64,000 bases of DNA from contig NC_052511.1 in assembly GCF_014356525.2 (NCBI RefSeq), positions 49,110,475 through 49,174,474 on the forward strand. Direction: 5' to 3'. The stretch comes from Nilaparvata lugens (lineage: Eukaryota; Arthropoda; Insecta; Hemiptera; Delphacidae). The notes beneath the pieces are model-generated. The model worked only from the letters and a program-made list of their open reading frames with translations, made no database searches and was not told the DNA's origin. Made by a program: the position numbers and the translations under genes. Within the stretch, counting starts at the first letter, position 1. Every line of letters starts with the position of its first letter. Shown here one piece after another: positions 20,696 through 32,341 of this stretch.

Positions 20696-21353
20696 TGTAC
20701 ATACTTTCATTCTCACTTCCACTTCAAACTGTCAGAATTCCCAACATTTTTCATCAGTGCTTCCCATTCTCTGTGAATATCACTCCAGCATTATTCGACC
20801 ACAAGCTATCGTTAAAAGTAAAAGTTAATAAACGGCGGTTTGTGTCGTTTGGACAATTCACAATGGCTGAAAAAAGCGAAGATTTATGAGCTTTTAAAGC
20901 GGATATTTGGGGCAATAACGGGTGAATGTTGGGGGAATTTTTATGGTGGCGGAGAGGGGTAGTGGTGGGGGTGGGGACAAAGGGAAAGAGGGGAAGTTGT
21001 GATGAGAAGTGGTGGGGGGTAAGAGCAATAATTTAGTGCCCGGTTAATTGTGAATTCCACTGTTTCATCATTTGCTGCACTTCAACAGACGATTATTTTC
21101 AAACTAAAACATGGCTTGAGATGGAATTCGGGTCTGCAATTTGACAATATTTCTTTCTGGTGTTTTTTCACACTACACTGGAGATAGATTTTGAATAGGA
21201 AAATCAAGTAACGAAGAAGTGTGTGACGTCATAAACCTAACCTTTGACAAAATAAACATTCTTTCAAAATTTTTGTAGAGAAATAGTACAGGCTCAGCCT
21301 AGTTTTTCCTCCAATACTAGTAGTTCTGTGAACAGTAGATCTCACGCAGTTTC

Positions 21354-21748
21354 TCATCCACCAGTATCTAGTCTTCTCCTCCCTTCTGGTTTGTAAACAA
21401 TGACAGCTTTGGGGATTCTTCCGTTTCTCATTCTGTCAACATGTTCCCACCACTGTTGTCGATTCTCGTCAACTCGTTGAGGTATAGAGATCACATTGAG
21501 CTCTCTACGGATATCAATATTATAAAGCCTGTCCTCTCTGGTGCATCCCTTCACTGACCTTAAAAATCTCATTCCGGCCACCTGTAACCTGCTCCACTCC
21601 CTCTTTGGTACCCAGGTTTCAGAGCCATACAAAAGTGTAGGGACGGCCATTACTTTATAAAATTTGAGCTTCTTCTCTTTTCGGGCTTTATTTTTGAGAG
21701 TTCTGTTAATAGTTCCGCATATGTATTGGAATCTGTTAATTTTGAATT
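21354..21748 (-). pseudogene. RTE-type reverse transcriptase C-terminal remnant, copy 2
   Basis: The 98-codon frame is identical in protein sequence to the copy at 19541-19837. It has the same truncated end (LDTGG) and the same missing palm domain. It is a passenger of the tandem duplication, not a separate insertion. Confidence 0.8.
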
Positions 21749-21783
21749 AAAGTCATGGCTTAATAAAATATAATAGATTATTC

Positions 21784-21935
21784 CAAAAGAGAATGAACAA
21801 TTAATATTACTTCAATAAACCTGTATCAGCTACCTTTAAGAAGGCATTGATAAGACAGTGAGGATCGGCAGTGTTGTTCTCCTATCTTTCTTCACTGCCA
21901 TTATAACGTGGACCTCACTATAGTGTTATTTATCT
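21784..21935 (-). mobile_element. Family C element
   Basis: Nearly complete minus-strand copy from 'aaaagagaatgaacaattaa' to 'attataacgtggacctcact'. Imperfect TIR-like ends are possible but I could not define them. Confidence 0.7.
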
Positions 21936-22117
21936 ATAGTATCCAACAGATCTAGTGTAAACCTCCAGGAGTGCTTAGTGAAAGTGGAAAAAAAATAACA
22001 CCAATATCAATTTAGTGCAGTGATCATGAATGAACTAATCTGAAACAAAAGAGAAGCTATTACAAGATTCTTCTTGTAAAATGACTCGAAGTATTAACTC
22101 AGGATAGAAAAAACTTT

Positions 22118-22255
22118 ATCAGAGATTGACAATGGTGTAATAACCGAAACCGGTCTCTAAGTATCAATAAATCTGTGGTTTTTGACAATTTCTTAGTCTT
22201 TTTCATTCAATATGAAAAATTACCACAATATCAACTTCTCAACTACACAAAAAAT
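22118..22255 (+). repeat. Retroposon 3' end, second copy
   Basis: 'gagattgacaatggtgtaa', 'ccgaaaccggtctc' and ATCAATAAATCTGTGG match 16136-16200. The sequence continues with 'caatttcttagtctttttca'. Confidence 0.5.
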
Positions 22256-22266
22256 AGAAATAAAAA

Positions 22267-22923
22267 TCTGGTGTGACGCACTTACACAACTTTCCTTGCC
22301 GTTATGAAAATTGATCACCTGACACTAGTGTTCCCGCGCATCTCAAGTCTACTATTCAACGATTTGAGCCAGCTGGTGACAGGGCAATAACGCTGGAGAC
22401 ACACATGAGGTCTGCTATCTCTTCATAGTGAATGATTTAATAGAATCAAACAATAATTTGCAATTGAATAATCACATTTTCTCGAATTTAAAGCTTATTT
22501 TCAATTTTAGGTGAAAATGTTACTGAACATTAATTGTAAAGATTTTCATGCTCAATCTACTCCACTTGATTTTTTTTGTTTCGATTGTATCTGAAGCCTG
22601 ATAATTGGGAATCTATCTGCATTGATGGGGCGGAGCTCCTGGAATTTTTACAGATATGGGACTTGTGGCAGTTGATAGAGATTATCGATGACTATTTTAG
22701 GTATGAATTTGATCAAAATCGTTGGAGCCGTTTCCGAGAAAATCACGAAAAACCTTGTTTTTGACAACATTTTTGCCATTTCAGCCGCCGTCTTGAATTG
22801 CATTTGATCGAAATTGTTCGTGTCGGATCCTTATAGTGGAAGGTCCTTAAGTTCCAAATTTCAAGTCATTCTGTTAATTGGGAGATGAGATATCGTGTAC
22901 ACAGACGCACATACACTCATACA

Positions 22924-22954
<31 letters not shown>

Positions 22955-22963
22955 CAACACCAC

Positions 22964-22999
<36 letters not shown>

Positions 23000-23037
23000 A
23001 ACACAAACACACACAACACACAACAACACACAAAAAA
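22267..23037 (+). mobile_element. Family A element, copy 2 (3' truncated)
   Basis: Starts TCTGGTGTGACGCACTTAC. The CA tract occupies 22919-23032 and contains CAACAC interruptions. The 3' hairpin and the 'ggactcaggggacctt' block are missing. Confidence 0.75.
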
Positions 23038-23087
23038 AACTGATCGTAATTCCTAGTACTAGTAACAGTTATATTCAATAAGAAAAA

Positions 23088-23318
23088 TGTATAGTATAAT
23101 TAATAAGGGGAAGAATCGGCTCGTACATATAGGGGATAGGAAATTCACAAATGACGCATTATCACGTCTCAACTATACTCAACTGATCAACTTGAAATTT
23201 TGCATATAGATTCCTAATTTACCGAGGATGGTTTAAAGACCTAAAATTTTTCAAGATTTCAGTAGGTCATGATTTCGGTTTGTCAAGTTTAATTGGACTC
23301 TTGCGTAGCACGGGTTAG
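23088..23318 (+). mobile_element. Degenerate Helitron, same family as 53439-53688
   Basis: Aligns with the 53.4-kb Helitron from a 'tatagtataattaataagg' start, through 'aagatttcagtaggtcatg', to a decayed 3' end 'gcgtagcacgggttagt'. Confidence 0.55.
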
Positions 23319-23353
23319 TCTCTATGGTTTCCAGAGATACAGTAGTTTTGAAA

Positions 23354-23887
23354 TAGTATATTTCGCACCTAGGGCCGAAAATGAGACTTTTCTGGCTCGA
23401 AATCGGTTTTCAAGTCCGAGGCCGTAGGCCTTAAATTAATAAGATTGAGAGCCGGAAAAACATTTTTGCCCATGGTGAGAACGTTATTTTCCGCCACACA
23501 GAAAAATAAACAATATATATATGAGAATAATTGTCTATTATAAGCACTTTCGAAAGCAAAAGTGGAAGGTCATAGCTCTAGCAAATCTGAGGTAATCTGA
23601 ATATCAGAATAGTTTATAATATATCATTTGTATTTCATTCATCCAAATAAAAATGATAGTATCGTATTGCAAAATACTTTATTCAATTGTAGAAGCATAA
23701 ACTGATTCTGTTTCATAAACTATTTTGTAAACACGTTCACATCAAATCAGAATCAGCTGACTTCAAGGTTATTTTACAGCCCTAGGGCCGTAAAAATTTT
23801 ACCGGCCTGGTCAGAAAACAAATCACTTTCGGCCTCCATATGACGCACGAAAACCAGCTCATTACATCCAAGTGGGGCGAAAAAGTA
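23354..23887 (+). mobile_element. Family D element, copy 2
   Basis: ATAGTATATTTCGCACC to GTGGGGCGAAAA. It lacks about 450 bp found inside copy 1. It retains 'ccgaggccgtaggcc', which copy 1 lacks. Confidence 0.75.
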
Positions 23888-24139
23888 TTAATATCGAAGT
23901 ATTCTATAGAACGAGTCCTTCCCAATGAGGCTTCAAATATAATATAAATGAATAAATGATGGGTTCACAAATATAATATAAATGAAATGAATGAATAAAT
24001 GATGGCTTGTCATTTATTTCAGCCACAAGCTGATAATATAAAGTCGAATCGAATCGAATCGGTGTTGATAGACTGGAACATTTCAACAGAATTGACTCTT
24101 GAATTATTTATCAGCACACACTGATTCACTAGATAGATA

Positions 24140-24770
24140 ACATTCTTCCTCTTACTCACACTTCTCTTTCTTTCTTATTCTCTCACACACTCTCTCTTTC
24201 ACATACTCTCTTCCATTCATTATCTCTCTCTAGAGGGTTGACTGTAAGAGAGGGCCGGCTGCGCCCTAACTCCGTCCTCTCAAGTTAAAATAAGTGCAGC
24301 GATCTCATTCTATTCTATTATTGTCTCTATTCTCTCTCACTTACTTATTCACGCACATGCACACACACTCACTCTCACTCTCACTCTGTCTCACTCACTC
24401 ACATTCATGTTATCACACACTCTCTCTCTCACTCTTCCTTTATCTATGTTTTTCTTTTGTTCTCTATCTTCCGCAATCTATAACTACTTGCTAGTTTCTG
24501 GTCTGATAAACAGGAGTTCATGTGTTTATTCTCACTTGATTCTACTAGATCAAATTTTTCTTCTCAATCTTCTTCTTCCTCTTTCTCTTCTTCTTCTTCT
24601 TCTTTTTCTCTTCCTCTTCTTCTTCTTCTTCTCTCTTCTTCCTTCTTCTTCTTCTCTTCTTCTTATTTTCTTCTTCTCTACTTCTTCCTTCTTCTTCTTC
24701 TTCTTCTTCTTCTTCTTCTTCTTCTTCTTCTTCTTCTTCTTCTCTTCCTCTTCTTCCTCTTCTCCTTCTG
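24140..24770 (+). repeat. CT/TTC-rich low-complexity region
   Basis: (CT)n and (CA)n-like runs lead into TTC-rich sequence. 24688-24742 is a pure TTC run. Both strands show Ser/Leu/Phe or Lys/Glu/Arg frames that are purely compositional. A GC-rich island, 'gagggccggctgcgccctaa', sits at 24251-24270. Confidence 0.85.
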
Positions 24771-24774
24771 ATTC

Positions 24775-25470
24775 TTGGATGGAGATGGATAGAGTGAACA
24801 GGAGAAAAGATGGAAAGAGAAGATTGGGAAGGTGACTTGGGAGGACGAGGCAAAGGAAGACAAAAAGAAACCATATTGAAGAACGAGGTTCAGTAGATGG
24901 AAAAATTGATGAGAGAGGAGTATAAGAAATAGAACCAAGTAATGCGATGGATAGAGAAAGTGAGGAGAAGATAAAACATATCAACTGTGAAAAATTCTGA
25001 ATGATTGAATGAAAAAATAGATTATTGATAATTTAGGACCATATTAGTGGAATATACGATGTGAGATGGACAACAATGTAGGATATTATACAGATTGTAG
25101 ATTACAGAATAATTTTGATAGCTATGACAGATGAGGAAGAAGAAAATATAGTATTTTGTCATCAAGTCATTTTCAAATACATTGAAAAGGTGAGAGAAAG
25201 TGTTGGAGTCAGTTTCAACAATGATTTCACGATGTAATATTCCATACTGTTTTCCCATCGTGTTTTCTCTATTTTGATCATGATTGGAGAACAAATAGCA
25301 TGGAAGACGAAAGAGAAGAGTAGGAAAAAGAAATAGAATAACTAAGAGAAAGAGGAATGGTGTAAACAAAAAGACAGGAAAAGAGGAAAATCTAGGAGAA
25401 AACAGTAAATACCCGTTCTTTGTAAACTGTCCATAAAAGATTCGTTGAGAAGAAAAATCAGCACAACACT
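24775..25470. other. Purine-leaning DNA, no gene seen
   Basis: A 115-codon minus-strand frame (25022-25369) starts with a Phe/Leu-rich segment. I see no domain in it and no repeat boundaries. Confidence 0.35.
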
Positions 25471-25475
25471 TTCTC

Positions 25476-25521
25476 TCTCAAACTATCTCTCCCACTCTCT
25501 CTCTCACGCTATCTCTCACTC

Positions 25522-25558
<37 letters not shown>

Positions 25559-25568
25559 ATCTCTCTGT
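25476..25568 (+). repeat. (CT)n microsatellite
   Basis: CTCTCT runs, longest at about 25526-25555. Confidence 0.9.
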
Positions 25569-25664
25569 GTGTGAATTGATGAACCAAGCTGGTCAGACAA
25601 TCCCACTTTTCCACAGCTATTTCAGCTTTTATCAGCAGCTGAGAAGATAGCAACGGCCAAGCGG

Positions 25665-25825
25665 AAGAAAAAGAAAAAGAAGAAGAAGAAGAAGAAGAAG
25701 AAGAAGAAGAAGAAGAAGAAGAAGAAGAAGAAGAAGAAGAAAAAGAAGAAGAAGAGGAAGAAGAAGAAGAAGAGAGAAGAGAAAAGAAGAAGAAAAAAGA
25801 AGAAGAAGAAGGAGCGAAGAAGAGA
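25665..25825 (+). repeat. (GAA)n tract
   Basis: A pure GAA run at about 25677-25740 followed by impure GAA/GAG sequence to 25825. Confidence 0.95.
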
Positions 25826-26096
25826 AGAAGGAATGGAATTCATTGGGCTTCTTTGCAGTGTTGGCCAATGACCATTCCCTTCAACCCTATTTCAACCCCT
25901 TCTCTCATTTATTTACTCATACTCTTTCATTCATCAAATTCTTTCTCACACCCTGCTCTCTTTCTACCTACACTCGCTCATTATTCTTTAAACTCCAAAA
26001 CCCACATGTGTTTTTGCCTATTCCTTTTCTTTTGAAGTAAGCTGCTTCTATAGTAAGATTGACGTTATAAAGTCAACACTTGATTAACATTGGTTC

Positions 26097-26750
26097 AATC
26101 CTATACTATTAAACGAGCATTTCTGTTTATATGTTTAGTTGTTTGGATGTTTAGATGTTTAGATTTTTTAATGTTTGTTATTTCACCGGATCTCAAAAAC
26201 GGCTCTAACGACTCTCACGAAATTCAGAACATGAAATACTTGTTTCGATTGCACTAGGTCTCATCCCTGGGAAAACTCACTGAAGGACATTGAAAGATTA
26301 ATAATCATTCATCCTTGGAAAAACAGCTGATAAAAAGTATTTCGTCGTCTGTTGGTGATGGAAGTGAGTGAGCGAGTTCATGTGTGTGGGACTGTATCAA
26401 AATTATGACTCAGCTGTTTTAATTTTTGTAATCAAACAGGTATTTAGTGCCGGTTGCAAAAAAGCCGGGTTATTTTCAATCCTGATTAATTCCAGTGGAT
26501 CAATCTTTTTGAAATGGTCTTCTCTGATTTGGTTCACGTGAAGTTAAACAGGATTAAAATTTAACCGGATTTTGTGCAACTGGGCCTTTGTGAGGGAAAT
26601 TTTTGCATTCCTCTGGGAATTAATCCCAATTTACTGTTATTGGATAAAACATTTTTGTATGAATGTTATCATAATTTATTTCGTAATAAATTGTTAATGC
26701 TTTTGTACTCCAGAGCGAAGCTCGGTCTCCGATATTGATATAACTTTGTG
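26097..26750 (+). mobile_element. Family H2 element carrying MITE P2
   Basis: Starts CCTATACTATTAAACGAGCA. It contains an 'aaaaacggctctaacga' block, 'attgcactaggtctcatcc' and 'gggaaaactcactgaa', and ends near 'gagcgaagctcggtctccga'. The hairpin CGAGC/GCTCG-type 3' end and the 'acggctctaacgattttcac' module are common in arthropod Helitrons, so a Helitron origin is likely. MITE P2 interrupts it. Confidence 0.6.
26446..26587. mobile_element. Palindromic MITE P2, copy 2
   Basis: 'agtgccggttgcaaaaaagc' pairs with 'aaccggattttgtgcaactg'. It has the same position within family H2 as the copy at 54361. Confidence 0.75.
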
Positions 26751-26759
26751 AATGAAATA

Positions 26760-27070
26760 TAATTGAAAGAAAATTGATTATAGGATCAACAAGAATCAAC
26801 AATTATTGATGATGTAGTGTAAATTATCTTATTTTCTTAAAATTATCTGTATTGTTATTTCACATCCTATCTTTCCTTGCTTCAGCCCTGCCTATCTACC
26901 TACCTTTTTCCACTTCCCAATCACACAGCCTCCCCTTTCAGTTATACCTTACCTTACCTACACATGGAAAACCAAAGTTGGCAAGGTATTTCCTCCCTCT
27001 TTATTCCAGCACACACTCATTTCAGCAATATTGTATTTTAATGTGTTAATATCATTGTTACTGTTATTGT
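26760..27070. other. Unique-looking DNA
   Basis: AT-rich, then pyrimidine-leaning. A 65-codon frame at 26852 has no recognised feature. Confidence 0.35.
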
Positions 27071-27688
27071 TTTTTCGCCACACTGCACAGAAAGCAGCTG
27101 TTTTCCAGTAGTCCCTACATAGATCTGAAAGACATTGTTTGCAGACGACTCTCGTCTGACGTCAGAACAGGTTTCTTTCCGGCCTAGGCCGGAAAGAGTA
27201 CCCTTTCCAGCCGCTAACATGGAACTAAGAAAGGTGATCAAAAAACAGCTGATCAAAAAACTTTTCATTATTTGTGTTCATTATTCAATAATTGAAACAT
27301 TTATAATAATATCATCTTATTGTCATTTGAAAGAATAAAAAAGTATAAACTCAACCCCCCACATAATTGAACATCAACTTTTAGGTTATTTAGACAAATC
27401 AGAATAAAAAATAAAAATACTTGGACAATTTCCTGATATTCAGATTACCTTAGATTTGCTAGAGCTATCACCTTCCACTTCTGTTTTCGGAAGTGCTTAG
27501 TAAACAACTATTCTCTTATATATATTGTTTATCTTTATGAGTGGCGAAAAATAGCGTTCGCACCACGGGCAAAAATTTTTTTCCAGTTCTCAATCTTTCC
27601 TAGTCCTCGGCCTACGGCCTCGGACTTGAAAACCGATTTCGAGCCGGAAAAATCTCATTTTCTGCACTAGGTGCGAAATATACTATGC
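27071..27688 (-). mobile_element. Family D element, copy 3 (inverted)
   Basis: On the minus strand it runs from ATAGTATATTTCGCACC (27688) to 'gtgtggcgaaaaaac' (27070). An interior palindrome, TTTCCGGCCTAGGCCGGAAA, lies at 27176-27195. The 76-codon minus-strand frame (27038-27268) opens with MKSFLISCFLITFLSSMLAA, which mimics a signal peptide, but it lies inside repeat DNA. Confidence 0.7.
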
Positions 27689-27699
27689 CTTTTCTCATT

Positions 27700-28344
27700 G
27701 TATTTTTGGGTGTTGTGAATAAATTGAATTGAAAAAAAAATTGTGAAGTAAACAACTACAAGACTTAACCTATTTCGGACTATGTGTAACCTCATCTAAA
27801 TTTGGGAGAGGAATAGCACAAGGGTACCTTATTTTTTCTCTCCCTATCATTTTGATGATGTACTTATTGTATCAATGAATCAATCAATTAAGAATAAAGA
27901 ACAAAATAATAAAGTATTAAATGAACTGGAATAGCTCGAATCACAGTTATCTTCTATAGAAGACGGCGATAGAAGAGAATTGGCAACTAGGCCTTCCTAT
28001 GCTTCCCACTAAATAAAACACGAATCCATTATCCCCCTTCTCTCTCTAAATCATCAACCCTCATTCCTCAATTTACCTTCAATTTAATTTGAACTTTAAT
28101 TTAAATTTAAACTTCAGTTTAATCCCCCTTTTCTCCCTAATTCATCAACCTCCATTCCTCAATCCACATTTAATTTGATTTAAACTTTAAAGTTATACTT
28201 AATCTTCATTTCGAGTTTCTCCTCTTCTGATGAAGATGATGAATCATCTAATGATGATTACTCAAAAATGTCAATCAATCAACTTCTCTTTCACACGAGA
28301 GAGAATCAATGAAAAATATCTTAATCAATCTACTCATATTGATC
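27700..28344. other. AT-rich DNA with two short direct repeats
   Basis: 'tttctctccctaattcatcaacc' (written here for 28130-28152) nearly repeats the sequence at 28041. Blocks of 'tttaatttgaactttaa' recur. No gene seen. Confidence 0.4.
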
Positions 28345-28620
28345 GATTGAGTACTTTATTCATATAGATTACAATATATACTGGCTTATACACTTATATA
28401 GAATAGCTTACAATACAGCAAAATTATAGATGAATTAACATAATTTAGACTAATAATATAGTTGAACTTTATATGATATGAAAAATAGAAATTTGGAATA
28501 AATATAGATAATAATGTTATGCATCTACATAGATTGGCGGAGCTTTGGACATATCAATGTCCATTCTTCGGAAAGAAAATTCAAAATATCCTTCCCACCA
28601 ACTCTCTTCCAAAAAGATGC
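28345..28620 (-). mobile_element. Family T retroposon 3' end, copy 2
   Basis: Same tail family as 9897-10202: GATTGAGTACTTTATT then 'cttatacacttatata' and 'tggacatatcaatgtcca'. The microsatellite tail is reduced to 'gatcgattg'. Confidence 0.65.
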
Positions 28621-28839
28621 AATTCGAAGGAGAAGTACTCAAAAATATGCAATGTAATTATATGATAATCATTTCATCCAAGATTACAGGTGAAAATCTG
28701 CAATTTTCAAATCTCAAAATAAATCGACAATTTTAATCAACACCAATAAAGTAATTCAATTTCATCTCATCAACTTGCTTTCAATTCGGTGTACTGCCTC
28801 AACCCTAGTCCTTGTTTGGAACCTTCTGACCTTTTCACT

Positions 28840-29030
28840 AGATATACAGAGAGAGAAAGAGGGAGTGAGAGAGAGAGAGTGTGAGAGAGATGTAGATAGA
28901 GAGAGAGTGATGGAGGGAGAGAGAGTGAGAGAATAAAAGCGAGAGAGTGTGGGAGAGTAGGAGAAAGTGTGTTTGTGTGTGTGAGAGAGAGTGAGTGAGA
29001 AAGAGAGATTGTGTGAGAGAGAGAGTAGAA
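28840..29030. repeat. (GA)n-rich tract
   Basis: GAGAGAGTGAGAG-type sequence. The 93-codon minus-strand frame is compositional. Confidence 0.85.
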
Positions 29031-29277
29031 AAGCCTCTAGCATTCAGTTTATCACATTATAGGGTGACAGCAACCATCCCGTGGATTGTGAAGCTGCGTC
29101 AACCCGTTGTCATGGTAACCGGTCTGGATTCCTACTACCCCTCCACCCCTCAACTGATCACCTTCTTCCCCCCCTATACACCACTACTCTCTCTCTCTCT
29201 CTCTCTCACTTGTAATTCAATCCATGACAACTGTATTAGACAATCAATTTGATTTCTTTGTGTTGTACTTGTTGTAA

Positions 29278-30010
29278 TCCTATTATATTAAGCGAGCAAT
29301 TTCTGTATCTGGTTATTTATATTTATTTATATCTGGTTATTTATGTTCAATGGGTCTCGAAAACAGCTCTAACGATTTTCACGGAATATGAAACATAGTA
29401 GGTTTATGATATAAAAATTCGATTGCACTAGGTTTCATCCTTGGGAAAACTCACTGAACGACATTGAAGGAATGAGTTATCCTTTTTATGTCGTTCAGCG
29501 AGTTTTCCCAAGGATGAGACCTAGAGCAATCGAATCTTTATATCATAAACGTACTATGTCCCAATAGTAAGGTCCACGTTATAATGGCAATGGAGAAAGA
29601 TAGCAGAACAACGTTGCCGATCTTCTGCCTTCTACAGACGGTAGCTGATACAGGTTTATTGATGTAATATTAACGGTTCATTCTTGTTTAAAATAGTCAA
29701 TTATCCTATTATATTAAGCAAGCAATTTCTGTATTTATATATCTGGTTATTTATGTTTAACGGAACTCGAAAACGGCTCTAACGATTTTCACGAAATTTG
29801 GAACATAGTAGGTTTATGATATGAAGATTCGATTGCACTAGGTCTCATCCTTGGGAAAACTCGCTGAACGACATTAAAAGGATAATTCATCCTTGGCTGA
29901 AACAGCTGTGGATAGTAAAAAAGTGAGTGAGCGAGTGAGTATGTGAAAAATCAAAATATCGCATCCCCGAAATTCATAAGATGACGTATAGCCAGCTGTG
30001 AAATATAAAC
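29278..30010. mobile_element. Family H2 copies with an internal foldback and a family C insertion
   Basis: One H2 5' part (29278-29470) meets an inverted H2 part (29490-29565), giving arms of about 70 bp. Family C follows (29566-29702). A fresh H2 copy then begins at 29704 with CCTATTATATTAAGCAAGCA. Confidence 0.65.
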
Positions 30011-30055
30011 ACGATCATTTTAGAGAATTGTGTTCTGTTTATCAATAAATAGAAA

Positions 30056-30893
30056 TCTGGTGTGGTGCACTCACACAACTTTGCTTGGCGTTATGAAAAT
30101 TGATCACCTGATCTGAAAATTCATCTCAAGTCTACTTATAAACAAAGATCTGAGCCAGCTGGTGACAAGACAATAACGCGTTCGAGACATTCGAGGTCTG
30201 CTATCTCTTCATAGTGAATAATTTAATAGAATCCACAGTTGCCAACAGTTTGCAATAATTGGATAATCACATTTTCTCGAATTTCGAGTTAATTTTCAAT
30301 TTTAGGTGAAAATGTTACTGAACATTAATTGATGAGATTTTCATGCTCAATCTTTTCCACTCAAAATCTCCACTCTTTAAATTGTATCTGAAGCCTGATA
30401 ATTGATAATCTAAAATCAAACTTTGCATAGATAGGGCGGAGCTCCTGAAATTTTTACAGATATGGGACTTGTGGCAGTCCCATAAAAATGTTTAGAGCTC
30501 TAAAAATGTTTAGAGCTTATCGATGACTATTTCAGGTATAAATTTAATCAAAATCGTTGGAGCCGTTTTCGAGAAAATCGCGAAAAACTCTGTTTTTGAC
30601 AACATTTTCGCCATTTTAGCCGCCATCTTGAATCGCATTTGATCGAAATTGTTCGTTTCGGATCCTTATATTGTAAGAGCCTTACATTCCAAATTTCAAG
30701 TCATTCTGTTAATTGAGAGATGAGATATCGTGTACACAGACGCACATACACTCATACACACACACATACAGACCAATACCCAAAAACCACTTTTTTGGAC
30801 TCAGGGGACCTTGAGACATATAGAAATTGGGGTACCTTAATTTTTTCGGAAAGCAATACTTTCCTTACCTATGGCAATAGGGCAAGGAAAGTA
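30056..30893 (+). mobile_element. Family A element, copy 3, short CA tract
   Basis: Complete from TCTGGTGTGGTGCACTCAC to the AAGGAAAGT hairpin at 30857-30893. The CA region is only about 20 bp (30750-30772), so expansion is not needed for an element to be complete. Confidence 0.8.
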
Positions 30894-31065
30894 AAAATAA
30901 CGAGCATAGCTCGGTGCCCCGATATTTTTCTTGATTGGGGATACATTTTTGGGATTTTCTCGTTTACTCCCATATTGAGTCGGATGAATAAACGTTAGCA
31001 ATTGCTGATTTCAAGTAATTCCAAGACTCGGTTGAATTAAGTTGGCTAGCACTCTCTAGGCCTAT

Positions 31066-31200
31066 AGTGAGGTCCACGTTATAATGGCAGTGTACAATGA
31101 CAATATACTGTTGTTGTCCTTTTCTATCATACAACAAAAACAGATAGCGCTATCTCTCTCTCGCTTTACAATGTTGTCCGTTTTCCAGAATATTTATTTT
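31066..31200 (+). repeat. Family C copy (variant)
   Basis: 'ctatagtgaggtccacgtta' at 31065 followed by 'taatggcagtgtac', then diverged sequence. Confidence 0.6.
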
Positions 31201-31455
31201 TACTTTGACAGTGACTGTACAAAAGTGGACAAACAATTCTCAGCCGCCATTTTATTTCTCCATTCTATCAAAATATTTGAGTACACAAGTCGTATAATTG
31301 ATTTAGAATGTATTTTTGAAACAATGAAATAATTTTTAGACTTCACCATATGAGATACACAAATTAAAATACCTGAAATGACATTTTAAAAGTTGATAAC
31401 TAATCATCCTAAACTTCATCCATGCTTCAGTTAGCCTACACGTATAGGTTAGACC

Positions 31456-32332
31456 CAACGTTAGTAGACAGAAGGTTGATCACTCACAGGTGTAAGATTC
31501 GAAGTGGTGGGGGAAACGCCAGCGTGACGTCACGTGTAGTAAAAAAGTGATAGAGTAACCACACTGAGCATACAGTTTATTCGCTGTATCTTCAAATACA
31601 TCGTCGTTTAATCCCCTCAAGATTAAACCTAGAACTTAAAAATTCTCCATACTTATAGCGAATTAATCACCGATTCTAATGATGTTGTTAAAATATCAAG
31701 TTCATTCAACTTGTATGAATAAAATGAAGTTGAAAGTTTTTCAAGAATCTAAACACGTTACACGATAAAGTTAATAAGCTGGAAAAGCGTTAGTAGACAA
31801 CGTTATACTATTATAATTTCAGATTAACCTATAAAAAATCTTGATAAATCAATGCATTTCAATAAAACAATAAACCGATCCCGATAAATCCAATGAGTTT
31901 CATTCATATAAATGCACTGAACACATGCTGGTATCGAGCACATGTTCTACGAGAATCAAAATATCTCATCCCCGAAATTCACAAGCTGATGTATAGCCAA
32001 ACTACAAAATATAAACACGACCTAGAAGATAAAGAAACCTTAAGGGTTTAAAAGGGAAGGTTAGGAGGTGGGTTTTTTGCGTTTATATTGCAAAATGCTT
32101 GTATTATTCAAATGTTTTGTTGATTATTGTAAAGCAGAAACAGAAAGCTTGCATGTCAAAAAATGTTTGTGTTATATAATTTGACTATAGGTCACCGTAT
32201 GACTTTCAAGAATGCGATATTCTGCCAACTCTGTACTACACCCTACGTCACGGCTGCAGTTCCCCCACTCCAATTGCATTTCAACTAAAACACTATAGAT
32301 GAGTGACCAACCTTCTGTCTACTAACTTTGGG
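31456..32332. mobile_element. 877-bp TIR element with 9-bp flanking duplication
   Basis: GGTTAGACC occurs at 31447-31455 and 32333-32341. The termini are CAACGTTAGTAGACAGAAGG and the complement of CAAAGTTAGTAGACAGAAGG. Similarity between the arms continues for about 100 bp, including a GGTGGGGGAA block and TGACGT. An 8-bp duplication plus one matching base, and ends beginning CAA, fit hAT. The interior has no transposase and includes 'cgaaattcacaagctgatgt', also seen near 29975. Confidence 0.85.
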
Positions 32333-32341
32333 TTAGACCTA

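Larger units (their letters stand above)
19973..21783 (+). repeat. 1.8-kb tandem duplication, copy 2
   Basis: Second copy of 18166-19970. It ends with the same TAGATTATTC and then passes into family C sequence. Confidence 0.95.

Noticed and set aside
27038..27268. 76-codon minus-strand frame with a signal-peptide-like start
   Set aside because: The frame lies within family D repeat DNA. The hydrophobic start is not preserved as a reading frame in the other copies as far as I can see, and no mature domain is recognisable.
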